A stretch of 39,937 nt of DNA from Acidobacteriota bacterium. GTDB taxonomy: Bacteria; Acidobacteriota; JAAYUB01. Below are positions 18,607-27,143 of the stretch, in pieces. Below the pieces are notes generated by a model, which was given only the letters and a program-made list of their open reading frames with translations, had not been told where the DNA came from and ran no database searches. Numbering within the stretch: position 1 is the stretch's first letter; every line of letters starts with the position of its first letter. The stretch is from NCBI GenBank assembly GCA_029565065.1, contig JAKQOW010000096.1:1-39937 (forward strand). The letters run 5' to 3'. A program made the position numbers and the translations under genes.

Positions 18607-19140
18607 TCACTCATTGTTCTTGGTTTTAGCAACTTGAGCATTGGACCCTGGTGGAGACTTGGGTGTTGGCGGCGGACCCGGATCCAGACCCAGCCGGCGG
18701 AGCATCTCCCGCATCCGGTCGCGGTGGGTGCCGGGCCAGTAAATCCGCCCGCAGGACGGGCAGCGGCGGAACTCCCGGTGGTGCTCCAGCACGTAGGGCG
18801 GCACCGCGGGTGCGACCGCGGCGGCGTCCACCGCCGCCAGGGGCTCGTTGCAGCGCAGGCAGCGGGTGAGGGGGCGGATGGGGCCCAGCTCCGGCTGCCC
18901 GGCCAGCAGCTCCGCCACCTGGTCGGGCCAGCGCTCCGCGGCGATCAGGATCACCCGGTCGCGCACGGCCCGCCGCCCCGCCAACCGCCGGTCCCGGGTC
19001 ACCAGGGTCCGGTCGGCGGTCACGGCGAGCTCGATGAGTTCGTCGTCAGGCAGGCCCGGCCGGAAATCGGCGTCCAGGCCCAGGAGGCGCATCCACCGCG
19101 CCAGCCGCCCCAGCATGCCGTCCACGAGAAATCCGCGCAC
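18607..19140 (-). CDS. Mut7-C RNase-domain protein with zinc ribbon
   Basis: The product is 177 residues from a GTG at 19140, chosen because GGAGG (19150-19146) lies five bases upstream; the longer frame to 19248 has no such site. It begins FLVDGMLGRLARWMRLLGLDADF, the PIN-like Mut7-C opening with its first acidic residue. VTRDRRL and DRVILI segments follow. The C-terminal part has a CLRC...CPSCGRIYWPGTH zinc-ribbon pattern characteristic of the family. Mut7-C proteins are predicted metal-dependent RNases related to the C-terminus of nematode MUT-7; the bacterial substrate is unknown. A Pro-rich tail of about 25 residues ends the protein. It is divergent from the enoyl-CoA hydratase operon. 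Confidence 0.88.
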   Translation of the reverse strand: MRGFLVDGMLGRLARWMRLLGLDADFRPGLPDDELIELAVTADRTLVTRDRRLAGRRAVRDRVILIAAERWPDQVAELLAGQPELGPIRPLTRCLRCNEPLAAVDAAAVAPAVPPYVLEHHREFRRCPSCGRIYWPGTHRDRMREMLRRLGLDPGPPPTPKSPPGSNAQVAKTKNNE

Positions 19141-19255
19141 CGCCGCCTCCGGAGAACCGCTGGATCCTTTGTACCACAGCCGATGTCCGGGGGGCAGGGA
19201 TCTTTTGACCGCGGCCGGCGGGTGGCCGGCGGCCGTCACAACGGACAATTATAAG

Positions 19256-19284
19256 TTGCTGCCGGCGGACGTCCTTTGTATGCT
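19256..19284 (+). promoter_or_regulatory. Candidate promoter of the enoyl-CoA hydratase operon
   Basis: TTGCTG (19256-19261), a 17-bp spacer and TATGCT (19279-19284) place the start near 19291, about 40 nt before the ATG. A perfect TATAAT on the opposite strand at 19253-19248 could serve the divergent Mut7-C gene, but its -35 is poor. Confidence 0.45.
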
Positions 19285-19330
19285 GTAGGTCCGACAACCC
19301 AAGCCGGGCGAGATCGAGGAGGAGGTGGCC

Positions 19331-20116
19331 ATGGCCGAATACGAGACCATCCGGGTGGCGCGCGACGGCGCCGTCGCCACGGTGACGGTGGACCGGCCGG
19401 CGGTGCTCAACGCGCTCAACCGCCGCGCCGTGGCCGAGCTGGACGCCGCCTTCGCCGCGCTCGGCGCGGACGACACGGTGGCGGGCGTCATCCTCACCGG
19501 CGCGGGGGCCAAGGCGTTCGTCGCCGGCGCCGACATCGGCGAGGTGCAGGCGCTGGATGCCGCGTCGGGCCGGGCGTTCGCCCGGGCCGGCCAGGCGGTG
19601 TTCAGCCGGATCGAGGGTCTGGGCAAGCCGGTGGTCGCCGCGATCAACGGCTTCGCCCTGGGTGGCGGCTGCGAGCTGGCGCTGGCGTGCACGCTGCGCG
19701 TCGCGGCCGAGACGGCGCGCCTCGGCCAGCCGGAGGTGAAGCTGGGGCTGATCCCCGGCTACGGCGGCACCCAGCGCCTGGCACGGCTGGTGGGCCCGGG
19801 GCGGGCGATGGACCTGCTGCTGACCGGCCGAATGGTGACCGCCGCCGAGGCGCTGGCGATGGGATTGGTCCACCGCGTGGTGCCGGCCGACCGGCTGCTG
19901 GCCGAAACCCGCCAGCTGCTCGACGAGGTGCTCCGGCAGTCGCCGCTGGCGGTCCGGCTCTGCATCGAGGCGGTGGCCCGCGGCACGGGCCTGACGCTGG
20001 CCGACGGGCTGGCCCTGGAAGCGGACCTGTTCGCGCTCGCCTGCGGCTCGGAAGACAAGCGGGAGGGCACCGCCGCCTTCCTGGCCAAGCGCCCGCCCGC
20101 GTTCACCGGACGTTGA
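19331..20116 (+). CDS. Enoyl-CoA hydratase/isomerase family protein
   Basis: The 261-residue length is typical of single-domain crotonases. The oxyanion-hole segments are AFVAGADIGEV and NGFALGGGCELALAC, and the active-site glutamates sit in GGGCELAL and LGQPEVKLGLIPGYGGTQRL. Both are present, which favours hydratase activity: addition of water to trans-2-enoyl-CoA (or crotonyl-CoA) in fatty-acid degradation or butyrate-type metabolism. ATG 19331 follows GGAGGAGG. It heads a likely operon with the Dabb protein (20-bp gap) and an ABC exporter (30-bp gap). No other beta-oxidation gene is adjacent, so the exact acyl-CoA substrate is open. Confidence 0.9.
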   Translation: MAEYETIRVARDGAVATVTVDRPAVLNALNRRAVAELDAAFAALGADDTVAGVILTGAGAKAFVAGADIGEVQALDAASGRAFARAGQAVFSRIEGLGKPVVAAINGFALGGGCELALACTLRVAAETARLGQPEVKLGLIPGYGGTQRLARLVGPGRAMDLLLTGRMVTAAEALAMGLVHRVVPADRLLAETRQLLDEVLRQSPLAVRLCIEAVARGTGLTLADGLALEADLFALACGSEDKREGTAAFLAKRPPAFTGR

Positions 20117-20136
20117 CCCGGCGGCACGGAGGCGGA

Positions 20137-20439
20137 ATGATCCGGCACATCGTGATCTGGCGGTTCGAGGAGCAGGCGGACGGACGGGACAAGGCGGAGA
20201 ACCTCCGCCTGGCCCGCGACCTGCTGCGGGGCATGGCGGGCAGGGTCGACGGGTTGCTGAATCTCGAAGCGGGCATCAATGAGCCGCCGTCGGGCGAGGC
20301 ATCGGACCTGGCCCTGGTGGCCGAATTCAGCGGCTGGCCGGCCCTGCGGGCCTACACGGACCATCCCGTTCACCAGGAGGTGGTGCGGTTCCTGCGAAAG
20401 GTCCGGACCGAGCGGCGGGTGGTGGATTACGAGATCTGA
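20137..20439 (+). CDS. Dabb-family (stress-responsive alpha/beta barrel) protein
   Basis: This 100-residue protein starts MIRHIVIWRF, has INEPPSGEASDLALVAEF in the middle and ends with the Dabb hallmark AYTDHPVHQEVVRFLR. It is a dimeric ferredoxin-like alpha/beta barrel; relatives include stress-responsive proteins and olivetolic-acid-cyclase-type enzymes, so the activity cannot be predicted. ATG 20137 has GGAGG four bases upstream. Confidence 0.9.
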   Translation: MIRHIVIWRFEEQADGRDKAENLRLARDLLRGMAGRVDGLLNLEAGINEPPSGEASDLALVAEFSGWPALRAYTDHPVHQEVVRFLRKVRTERRVVDYEI

Positions 20440-20469
20440 GCTCTGACGGAAGCGGCGGAGAACGGCAGC

Positions 20470-22290
20470 ATGGCGGCACCCACGCAGACGGACAGATTGG
20501 AATTCCGGCGGTTGGCCCAACTGGGCCTGGCGGTGCGCCTCGTCAGGGACTGCGCCGCCGGCTGGACCGTCGCGGGCGCGGCGCTGGCGGTGCTGCAGGG
20601 CCTCCTGCCGCTGGCGGGGCTGTACCTGCTCAAGCTGCTGGTGGACACCCTGACCCGCGGCCTGGCCGGCGGCGATCGGACGGCTCTGTGGGAGCATGCC
20701 CTCACCCTCGTTCTGCTGGCGGCCGGCGTGGCGGCGTTGGGCGTGTTGCTGCGCAACCTGGCCGCCCTGGCCACCGAGGCCCAGGCGATGGCGGTGACCG
20801 ACCACGTGGCGGACCAGATCCACCGTCAGTCGACCACCGTGGACCTGGCCTACTACGAGACCCCCGCCTACTACGACACCCTCCACCGGGCGCAGATCGA
20901 AGCGCCCTACCGGCCCCTGCGCATCGTCACCGGGCTGACCCGCCTGGCCGAGAGCGGCATCCTTATGGTGGCCGTCGCCGGGCTGCTCATGACGTTCCAC
21001 TGGGCGGTGCCGCTCGTGCTGCTGGCGGCAGCGGTGCCGGGCCTGTTTGTGCGGATGCACTTCTCGCGCAAATTCCACCGCTGGCAGCGGGAGCAGACCG
21101 AGGCGGAGCGGCGATCCTGGTACTATCACGCCCTGCTGACGGCCGGCGACTACGCGAAGGAAATCCGGCTGTTCGGCATCGGCCCCCTCGTGGCCGGCTG
21201 GTACCGCGACGTCCGGACCCGGCTGCGGGGCGGGCGCTTCCGGCTGACGGCGGAGCGCTCCGCCGCCGACTGCCTGCTGCAGGGCGGATCGCTCGTGGTG
21301 GTCTATGCCGGCTACGCGCTGGCGGCGTACCAGGTCATCGCGGGAGGCATCAGCCTGGGCGACCTGGTGATGATCTACCAGGCGTTCCAGCGCGGGATGG
21401 CGGCCATCCAGGACGCGTCCGGCGCGCTGGCCGGTTTGTACGACGACAGCCTGTTCCTGTCGAACTACCACGAGTTCCTGGAACTGCAGCCCCGGGTGAC
21501 CGCGCCCGAGGCGCCCGTGCCGGTGCCCCAGCCGTTCCGCGAGGCGCTGGCGCTGGACAACGTCAGCTTCGCCTACCCCGGCTCGGACCGGCGGGTGCTG
21601 GACGGCGTGTCGCTCGCGCTGCGGCCGGGCGAGGTGATCGCGCTGGTGGGCGAGAACGGGGCGGGGAAGACCACGCTGGTCAAGCTCGTCTGCCGGCTCT
21701 ACGACCCGACGGCGGGCGCCGTCACGCTGGACGGCATCGACCTGCGGCGCTTCCCGCCGGAGGCGCTGCGCCGGGAGATCGGAGTCATCTTCCAGGATTT
21801 TGCCCGCTACGCCCTGACCGCCCGGGAAAACATCCGGCTGGGCGACCATGAGCTGGCGCCCGACGACCCGCGCCTGGCGGGGGCCGTCCACCAGGCCGGC
21901 GCCGAGCCGGTGATCCGCCGGCTGCCCGACGGCCTGGACACCCTGCTGGGCTGCCAGTTCGCCGGCGGCACGGAGCTCAGCGCGGGGCAGTGGCAGCGCA
22001 TCGCCCTGGCCCGCGCGTTCCTGCGCGACTCGCGCATCGTGGTGCTGGACGAACCCACGAGCTCGCTGGACCCCGTCGCCGAGTACGAGCTGTTCACCAC
22101 GTTCCGCCGGCTGCTGGAGGGGCGGGCGGCCATCCTCATCAGCCACCGGTTCTCCACGGTGCGCATGGCGGACACCATCCACGTCCTGGCCGGCGGCCGG
22201 ATCGTCGAGAGCGGCTCCCACGAGGCCCTCCTGGCCGCCGGCGGCCACTACGCCCGCATGTTCGAACTGCAGTCGGCGAATTACCGCTGA
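20470..22290 (+). CDS. ABC exporter half-transporter (fused membrane and ATPase domains)
   Basis: The 606-residue protein has an N-terminal membrane domain (about 25-335) and a C-terminal ATPase, the usual homodimeric exporter layout. Walker A GENGAGKT is at 394-401, the Q-loop is IFQDFARY, the signature LSAGQ is at 503-507, Walker B is VVLDEPTSSLD with Asp527 and catalytic Glu528, and the H-loop is LISHRFSTV. The signature differs from the standard LSGGQ by one Gly-to-Ala change, which is tolerated in several exporters. The family exports lipids, peptides or drugs across the inner membrane, and the substrate is unknown. The stop codon is followed at once by repeat block R6. Confidence 0.88.
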   Translation: MAAPTQTDRLEFRRLAQLGLAVRLVRDCAAGWTVAGAALAVLQGLLPLAGLYLLKLLVDTLTRGLAGGDRTALWEHALTLVLLAAGVAALGVLLRNLAALATEAQAMAVTDHVADQIHRQSTTVDLAYYETPAYYDTLHRAQIEAPYRPLRIVTGLTRLAESGILMVAVAGLLMTFHWAVPLVLLAAAVPGLFVRMHFSRKFHRWQREQTEAERRSWYYHALLTAGDYAKEIRLFGIGPLVAGWYRDVRTRLRGGRFRLTAERSAADCLLQGGSLVVVYAGYALAAYQVIAGGISLGDLVMIYQAFQRGMAAIQDASGALAGLYDDSLFLSNYHEFLELQPRVTAPEAPVPVPQPFREALALDNVSFAYPGSDRRVLDGVSLALRPGEVIALVGENGAGKTTLVKLVCRLYDPTAGAVTLDGIDLRRFPPEALRREIGVIFQDFARYALTARENIRLGDHELAPDDPRLAGAVHQAGAEPVIRRLPDGLDTLLGCQFAGGTELSAGQWQRIALARAFLRDSRIVVLDEPTSSLDPVAEYELFTTFRRLLEGRAAILISHRFSTVRMADTIHVLAGGRIVESGSHEALLAAGGHYARMFELQSANYR

Positions 22291-22440
22291 TTTGGGCCCC
22301 GGGTACTGGGTCCTGGGTGCTGGGTCCTGGATTTTCGATCTTTTGTTCTGATCTCCAGCACACAGCCTCCAGGTTTCAGCATCAGGGATCCAATACCCAT
22401 ATTCAAGCACCAAGAACCCAGAACCCAGGTCCCAGGTCCT
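22291..22440 (+). repeat. Micro-repeat block R6 with an inverted CTGGG array
   Basis: The block follows the ABC gene stop codon. CTGGGTCC-type units at 22304-22332 are answered by reverse-complement units (AACCCAGAACCCAGG type) at 22405-22440, making a long imperfect inverted repeat around about 70 bp of ordinary sequence. It could fold into a large hairpin in the 3' UTR and act as a terminator or mRNA stabiliser, though no U-tract follows. Confidence 0.75.
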
Positions 22441-22483
22441 AGGGCCGGATCTGCGCCGAGGTTCTCTCATCCGTATAAATACA

Positions 22484-22511
22484 TTGTCTTTTCGATTGAA
22501 ATTCATATAAT
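22484..22511 (+). promoter_or_regulatory. Sigma-70-type promoter of the ribH-nusB-lysS-lolCD cluster
   Basis: TTGTCT (22484-22489), a 16-bp spacer and a perfect TATAAT (22506-22511) predict a start near 22518 and a ~25 nt leader before the GTG at 22543. The region is locally AT-rich. The leader is too short for an FMN riboswitch. Confidence 0.6.
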
Positions 22512-22542
22512 TGACCCGAATATCGACAAGGAGTGCCCTCAC

Positions 22543-23007
22543 GTGCCGCACGTATTTGAAGGAAATCTCAATGCCAAGGGCCTGCGCTTCGCGCTGGTGG
22601 TGAGCCGGTACAACGACGTGATCTGCAACCGGCTGCTGGAGGGCGCGCTCGACGGCCTCCGCCGCACCGGCGCCGAGGACGGCAACCTGACCATCGTCCG
22701 CGTGCCGGGCTCGTTCGAGCTGCCGCTCGTGGCCAAGCGCCTGGCCCAGAAGAAGCAGTTCGACGCGGTGATCTGCCTGGGCGCCCTGATCCGCGGCGAG
22801 ACGCCCCATTTCGACCTCATCAGCGCCGAGGTGACCAAGGGGATCGCCCAGGTGGCCCTGGAGGTCGACTGTCCCATCACCTTCGGGGTGGTCACCGCCG
22901 ACAACGTGGAGCAGGCGCTCAACCGGGCCGGTCTCAAGAGCGGCAACAAGGGCTTCGAGGCGGCGCTCGCGGCCGTCGAACTGGCCAATCTTCTGAAGGG
23001 GATCTGA
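22543..23007 (+). CDS. ribH: 6,7-dimethyl-8-ribityllumazine synthase
   Basis: RibH condenses 5-amino-6-ribitylaminouracil with dihydroxybutanone phosphate, the penultimate step of riboflavin synthesis, and assembles as a capsid-like 60-mer or a pentamer in the cytoplasm. The 154-residue length is standard. Motifs are the N-terminal [38 protein letters not shown] and [15 protein letters not shown]. The start is GTG with AAGGAG nine bases upstream. It leads the cluster ribH-nusB-lysS-lolC-lolD, and the ribH-nusB pairing is common in bacteria. The other rib genes are not in the window. Confidence 0.96.
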   Translation: MPHVFEGNLNAKGLRFALVVSRYNDVICNRLLEGALDGLRRTGAEDGNLTIVRVPGSFELPLVAKRLAQKKQFDAVICLGALIRGETPHFDLISAEVTKGIAQVALEVDCPITFGVVTADNVEQALNRAGLKSGNKGFEAALAAVELANLLKGI

Positions 23008-23047
23008 TTGGATCCGATCGTTCTTTGGCTATTGCCGGGAGTGAATC

Positions 23048-23467
23048 GTGGGCACGCGTCGTAAGGGTCGTGAGTGCGCTCTGCAGCTCCTCTACCAGGC
23101 GGACTTCTCGCCCATGGATGCCGCGGCGGCCAACGACCTCTACTGGCAGATTCACATCAAGGAAGAGACCGTCCGGACGTACGCCGAGTTCCTCTACTTC
23201 GGCACTCTCGAGCACAAGGCCGAGATCGACAAGATCATCCAGAAGTTTTCGGAGCACTGGCGCCTCGAGCGCATGGCGGTGGTGGACCGCAACATCCTCC
23301 GGCTGGCCGTCTTCGAATTTCTCCATGAGACCGAGACGCCGACGACGGTGGTGATCAACGAGGCGCTGGAGATCGCCCGCAAGTTCAGCACCGAGGAATC
23401 CACGCAGTTCATCAACGGCATCCTGGATGCCATCAACAAGAACTACCTGCCGACGGTCCAGTCGTAG
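23048..23467 (+). CDS. nusB: Transcription antitermination factor NusB
   Basis: The 139-residue all-helical protein begins GTRRKGRECALQLLYQADF, the usual N-terminus, and ends with the conserved EALEIARKFSTEESTQFINGILDAI segment. NusB binds boxA RNA together with NusE (S10) to support rRNA antitermination. The GTG start has a GGGAG site. It lies 40 bp after ribH and is followed by a strong GC hairpin before lysS. Confidence 0.95.
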   Translation: MGTRRKGRECALQLLYQADFSPMDAAAANDLYWQIHIKEETVRTYAEFLYFGTLEHKAEIDKIIQKFSEHWRLERMAVVDRNILRLAVFEFLHETETPTTVVINEALEIARKFSTEESTQFINGILDAINKNYLPTVQS

Positions 23468-23491
23468 CCGTCCCGGCGACCGGGCCGCGCC

Positions 23492-23517
23492 GCCGGCCGG
23501 CTGTGCGGCCGGCCGGC
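23492..23517 (+). promoter_or_regulatory. Perfect 10-bp hairpin between nusB and lysS
   Basis: Arms GCCGGCCGGC at 23492-23501 and 23508-23517 enclose a TGTGCG loop, ending 25 bases before the lysS ATG. No U-tract follows, so it is not a classical terminator. It could be a processing site, a mRNA-stabilising stem or a modulator of lysS translation. A T-box leader is not indicated. Confidence 0.45.
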
Positions 23518-23542
23518 CCAACCCCAGATAGGAGATCGTGAC

Positions 23543-25093
23543 ATGAGCAGTCCGGAAACCGTCCTGATCCAGCACCGCCAGAAGAAGCTCGATGAGATTC
23601 GGGCGATGGGCGTCGATCCATACCCTCACAAGTTCGCCTTCGACGCCACGGTGAGCGAGACGGTGACCCGCTACGCGACCATGGACCACACCCAGCTCGA
23701 CGCGGAGAGCCACCACGTCCGCACCTGCGGCCGGATCATGGCCCTGCGCGGCTTCGGCAAGGCGGCGTTCTGCCATATCTCCGACGGCGTCGAGAAGATC
23801 CAGTTCTACATCAAGAGCGACGTGTCCGAAGCCGACTCCGTCGCCCTGTTCAAGCAGCTTGACCTGGGGGACATCGTCGGCGTCGACGGCCGGCTGTTCC
23901 GGACGCGCACCGGCGAGCTCACCATTCTGGTGCAGCAGCTCACCCTGCTGGCCAAGTGCTACCTGCCGCTGCCGGAGAAGTGGCATGGCCTGACCGACGT
24001 GGAGATCCGCTACCGCCAGCGCTACCTTGATCTCATCGTCAATCCGGAGGCGCGGCGGATCTTCCAGCGGCGGTCCGCCGTCGTCCAGCAGCTCCGCCGC
24101 TTTCTCGAGGCGCGCGGCTACCTGGAGGTGGAGACGCCCATGATGCACCCGCTGGTGGGCGGGGCCACCGCGCGGCCGTTCATCACCCACCACAACACCC
24201 TCGACATGAAGCTCTACCTGCGGATCGCCCCCGAGCTCTATCTCAAGCGCCTGGTGGTGGGGGGCATGGAGCGCGTGTACGAGATCAACCGGAACTTCCG
24301 CAACGAGGGGATCTCCACCCAGCACAACCCCGAGTTCACCATGCTGGAGTTCTACCAGGCCTACAGCGACTTCCGCGACCTGATGACGCTGACCCGGGAG
24401 ATGTTCACCGAAGTCGTGGACGCCGTCTGCGGCACCCGCCTGGTGCCGTTCAAGGAGCAGGTCATCGACTTCGACGGCTGGCAGGAATTCACCCTCCGCG
24501 ATGCCATCCGCCATTTCTGGACGGCGCCCGGCCCCAGGCCGGAGCCGGAGCAGCTCAACACCCGGGAGGGCGTCGTCGCCCTGCTGGAGCGGGTCAGCAT
24601 CGGCTACCCGCCCAAGGAGTCGTACGGCAAGCTGCTGGGGCTGCTGTTCGAGGAAGTGGTGGAGCACCAGCTCATCCAGCCCACGTTCATCTACGACTAT
24701 CCAGTGGAGCTGTCCCCCCTGTCCAAGCGGAAGCCCGACGAGCCGGGCTTCGTGGAGCGCTTCGAGCTGTACATCGCCGGCATGGAGATCGCCAACGCCT
24801 ACTCCGAGCTCAACGACCCCATCGACCAGGGCGAGCGGTTCCGCGAGCAGGTGCGCCAGCGGGAAGGCGGCGACGAGGAGGCGCAGATGATGGACGAAGA
24901 CTACGTCCGCGCCCTGAGCTACGGCATGCCGCCCACGGCCGGCGAGGGGATCGGCATCGATCGCCTGGCCATGATCCTGACCAATTCGCCGTCGATCCGC
25001 GACGTGATCCTCTTTCCGCTCATGAAGCCGGAGGCGCCCGCCGCCGCGCCGGACGCCGCCGCCGCCCCCGGACCGGAGGCGGCCGGGAGCTGA
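23543..25093 (+). CDS. lysS: Lysyl-tRNA synthetase, class II
   Basis: LysRS charges tRNA-Lys with lysine using ATP. The 516-residue protein has an N-terminal OB-fold anticodon-binding domain (about 55-165, including [19 protein letters not shown]) and a class II core. Motif 2 is [27 protein letters not shown], followed by [12 protein letters not shown], and motif 3 is [16 protein letters not shown] tail of about 22 residues rich in Ala and Pro follows the motif 3 helix and is not part of the usual enzyme. The ATG is preceded by AGGAG. lysS followed by lolC-lolD is a familiar arrangement in several phyla. Confidence 0.97.
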   Translation: MSSPETVLIQHRQKKLDEIRAMGVDPYPHKFAFDATVSETVTRYATMDHTQLDAESHHVRTCGRIMALRGFGKAAFCHISDGVEKIQFYIKSDVSEADSVALFKQLDLGDIVGVDGRLFRTRTGELTILVQQLTLLAKCYLPLPEKWHGLTDVEIRYRQRYLDLIVNPEARRIFQRRSAVVQQLRRFLEARGYLEVETPMMHPLVGGATARPFITHHNTLDMKLYLRIAPELYLKRLVVGGMERVYEINRNFRNEGISTQHNPEFTMLEFYQAYSDFRDLMTLTREMFTEVVDAVCGTRLVPFKEQVIDFDGWQEFTLRDAIRHFWTAPGPRPEPEQLNTREGVVALLERVSIGYPPKESYGKLLGLLFEEVVEHQLIQPTFIYDYPVELSPLSKRKPDEPGFVERFELYIAGMEIANAYSELNDPIDQGERFREQVRQREGGDEEAQMMDEDYVRALSYGMPPTAGEGIGIDRLAMILTNSPSIRDVILFPLMKPEAPAAAPDAAAAPGPEAAGS

Positions 25094-25133
25094 GCGGCGC
25101 CCGCCGCCGCGCCGCACCCGGACGGGATGCACC

Positions 25134-26354
25134 ATGCGCTTTGAACTTTTCATCGCCCGCCGTTACCTCAAGGCCCGCCGGAAGCAGGTGGTGATCAGCT
25201 TCATCACCGTGATCTCGGTGCTGGGGGTCATGACCGGCGTGGCGGCCCTGATCATCATCCTGTCCATGTACGCCGGCATGAGCCTGGACCTCCAGGGGAA
25301 GATCCTGGGGGCCACGGCCCACATCACCGCGCTGCCGCGGGGCGCCGGCGGACTGGCCGGCTACGCGGCCATGACCGATGAGATCGCGCGGGTGCCCGGC
25401 GTGCGCGCCGTCACGCCGGCCGTGTACGTCCAGGCGCTGGCCAGTTCGGGCACCTCGTCCACGGGCCTCATCCTCAAGGGGGTGGATCCGGCGGCCGAGG
25501 CCAGGCTGGCCGCCGGCCTGGGCGTGCTCCGGAGCGGCCGCTTCGAGGACCTGAACACCCGGCGCGCCGCCATCCTGGGCAATCAGCTGGCCCGCCACCT
25601 GGGCGTCGAGACCGGCATGCCCGTCACGCTGATCGTCCCGCGGGGGACGCTCACGCCCATGGGCCTCATGCCGCGCATCCACCGGTACCGCGTGGTGGGC
25701 ACGTTCGAGTCGGGCCTGTACGACCTGGACAACACCTGGGCCTTCATCTCGCTGGACGAGGCCCGCGCCCTGGCCGGACTCTCGTCGGACGCCGTCCAGG
25801 CGCTCGAGATCCGGGTCACAGACATCTACGCGGTGCCGGCGATCCAGGCGGAGATTGCCCGCCGCCTGGGCGACCGGGCGGGACTGACCAACTGGATCGA
25901 AACCAACCGGCCGCTGTTTGCCGCCCTGCAGCTCGAAAAATGGGGCATGTTTTTAGCCATCGGCCTCATCGTGCTGGTGGCGGCCCTCAACATCGTGACG
26001 ACCCTCATCCTGATGGTCATGGAGAAGAGCCGCGACATCGCCATTCTGCGGGCCATGGGCGCCACCGAGCGGCAGATCTTGCGCGTCTTCATCTGGCAGG
26101 GGATGATCATCGGCCTCATCGGCACCGCGCTCGGGAGCGCGCTCGGCGTGGGCCTGGCCTGGGCGGCCGACCGTTACAAGTGGATCCGGCTGGACGCGGC
26201 GGTTTACTCCATCCCGTACCTGCCGTTCCGCATCAGCGCGTGGGACGTCCTGTTCGTGGCGGCTGCGGCGCTGCTCATCAGCTTTCTCGCCACGCTGTAC
26301 CCCTCCCGTCAGGCGGCCCGCCTCAACCCGGTGGAGGCGATCCGCTATGAGTGA
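25134..26354 (+). CDS. lolC: Lipoprotein-releasing ABC transporter permease (LolC/LolE type)
   Basis: The 406-residue protein has the LolC/E layout. It begins FELFIARRYLKARRKQVVISFIT, has a first membrane helix at about 22-45, a periplasmic MacB-like domain to about 265, and three C-terminal helices of the FtsX fold. MEKSRDIAILRAMGAT is the typical coupling segment with the ATPase. With LolD it extracts outer-membrane lipoproteins from the inner membrane and hands them to LolA. Only one permease gene is present, suggesting a homodimeric LolC/E (sometimes called LolF). It overlaps lolD by 8 bp. Confidence 0.93.
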   Translation: MRFELFIARRYLKARRKQVVISFITVISVLGVMTGVAALIIILSMYAGMSLDLQGKILGATAHITALPRGAGGLAGYAAMTDEIARVPGVRAVTPAVYVQALASSGTSSTGLILKGVDPAAEARLAAGLGVLRSGRFEDLNTRRAAILGNQLARHLGVETGMPVTLIVPRGTLTPMGLMPRIHRYRVVGTFESGLYDLDNTWAFISLDEARALAGLSSDAVQALEIRVTDIYAVPAIQAEIARRLGDRAGLTNWIETNRPLFAALQLEKWGMFLAIGLIVLVAALNIVTTLILMVMEKSRDIAILRAMGATERQILRVFIWQGMIIGLIGTALGSALGVGLAWAADRYKWIRLDAAVYSIPYLPFRISAWDVLFVAAAALLISFLATLYPSRQAARLNPVEAIRYE

Positions 26355-27024
26355 CTTCCTCACGGTCACCGGCCTGGACAAGGGATTTCCGTACGGCGGC
26401 GGCCGGCTGGAAGTGCTGCGCGGCGTGACGTTCAGCCTGCCGGCGGGAACGACGGCCTCCATCATCGGCGACTCCGGCTCCGGCAAGAGCACGCTGCTGC
26501 ACGTGGTGGGCGGCATGGAGCCGCCCGACGCCGGCCGGGTGCTGGTCGGGGATAGCGACCTGTACACGCTCGCGGGCGATGCGCGGGCCCGCTTCCGGAA
26601 CCGGCAGATCGGCTTCGTGTTCCAGTTCCACCATTTGCTGCCCGAGTTCTCCGCCCTGGAGAACCTGATGATGCCCCTGCTCGTCCGGGGCGTCGGCGCG
26701 GCGGAGGCGTCGGCCGCGGCGACCGCCCTCATCGCCGAGCTCGGCCTGGATCACCGCACCGCCAGCCGTCCCGGCGAGCTCAGCGGCGGCGAACAGCAGC
26801 GGGTGGCCGTGGGCCGGGCGCTCATCACCGAGCCGGCGCTCCTGCTCATGGACGAGCCCACGGGCAACCTGGACCACGGCACCGGCGACCGGACCATGGA
26901 GCTGGTGCTCGGGCTCACGGCGCGGCGCGGCACCACGGTGCTGCTGGTGACGCACAACCCGTCCCTGGCCGACCGCTGCGCGGAGCGCTTCCGCATGACC
27001 GAGGGCCGCCTGGAGCGGATCTAG
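26347..27024 (+). CDS. lolD: Lipoprotein-releasing ABC transporter ATP-binding protein LolD
   Basis: This 225-residue ATPase of the MacB/LolD type has Walker A GDSGSGKST, a Q-loop FVFQFHHLLPEFSALEN that includes the LolD-typical HHLLPEF, signature LSGGEQQR, Walker B LLLMDEPTGNLD and H-loop LLVTHN. It energises lipoprotein release by LolC. Translation is probably coupled to lolC through the 8-bp overlap. No promoter or terminator is obvious at its end. Confidence 0.94.
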   Translation: MSDFLTVTGLDKGFPYGGGRLEVLRGVTFSLPAGTTASIIGDSGSGKSTLLHVVGGMEPPDAGRVLVGDSDLYTLAGDARARFRNRQIGFVFQFHHLLPEFSALENLMMPLLVRGVGAAEASAAATALIAELGLDHRTASRPGELSGGEQQRVAVGRALITEPALLLMDEPTGNLDHGTGDRTMELVLGLTARRGTTVLLVTHNPSLADRCAERFRMTEGRLERI

Positions 27025-27143
27025 CCCGCCTCCGGGCGTCCGCCGGCGCCGCCGGGGGTGACGCCCGCCGTTTCGGTCACCCGGTCGGCCGCCAATCCAT
27101 GTATACTTGACACGACACTCATCCTGACTCTGGGGCAGATGCC

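Noticed and set aside
22441..22542. FMN riboswitch before ribH
   Set aside because: The predicted leader is about 25 nt, and no RFN-element conserved segments are visible upstream.
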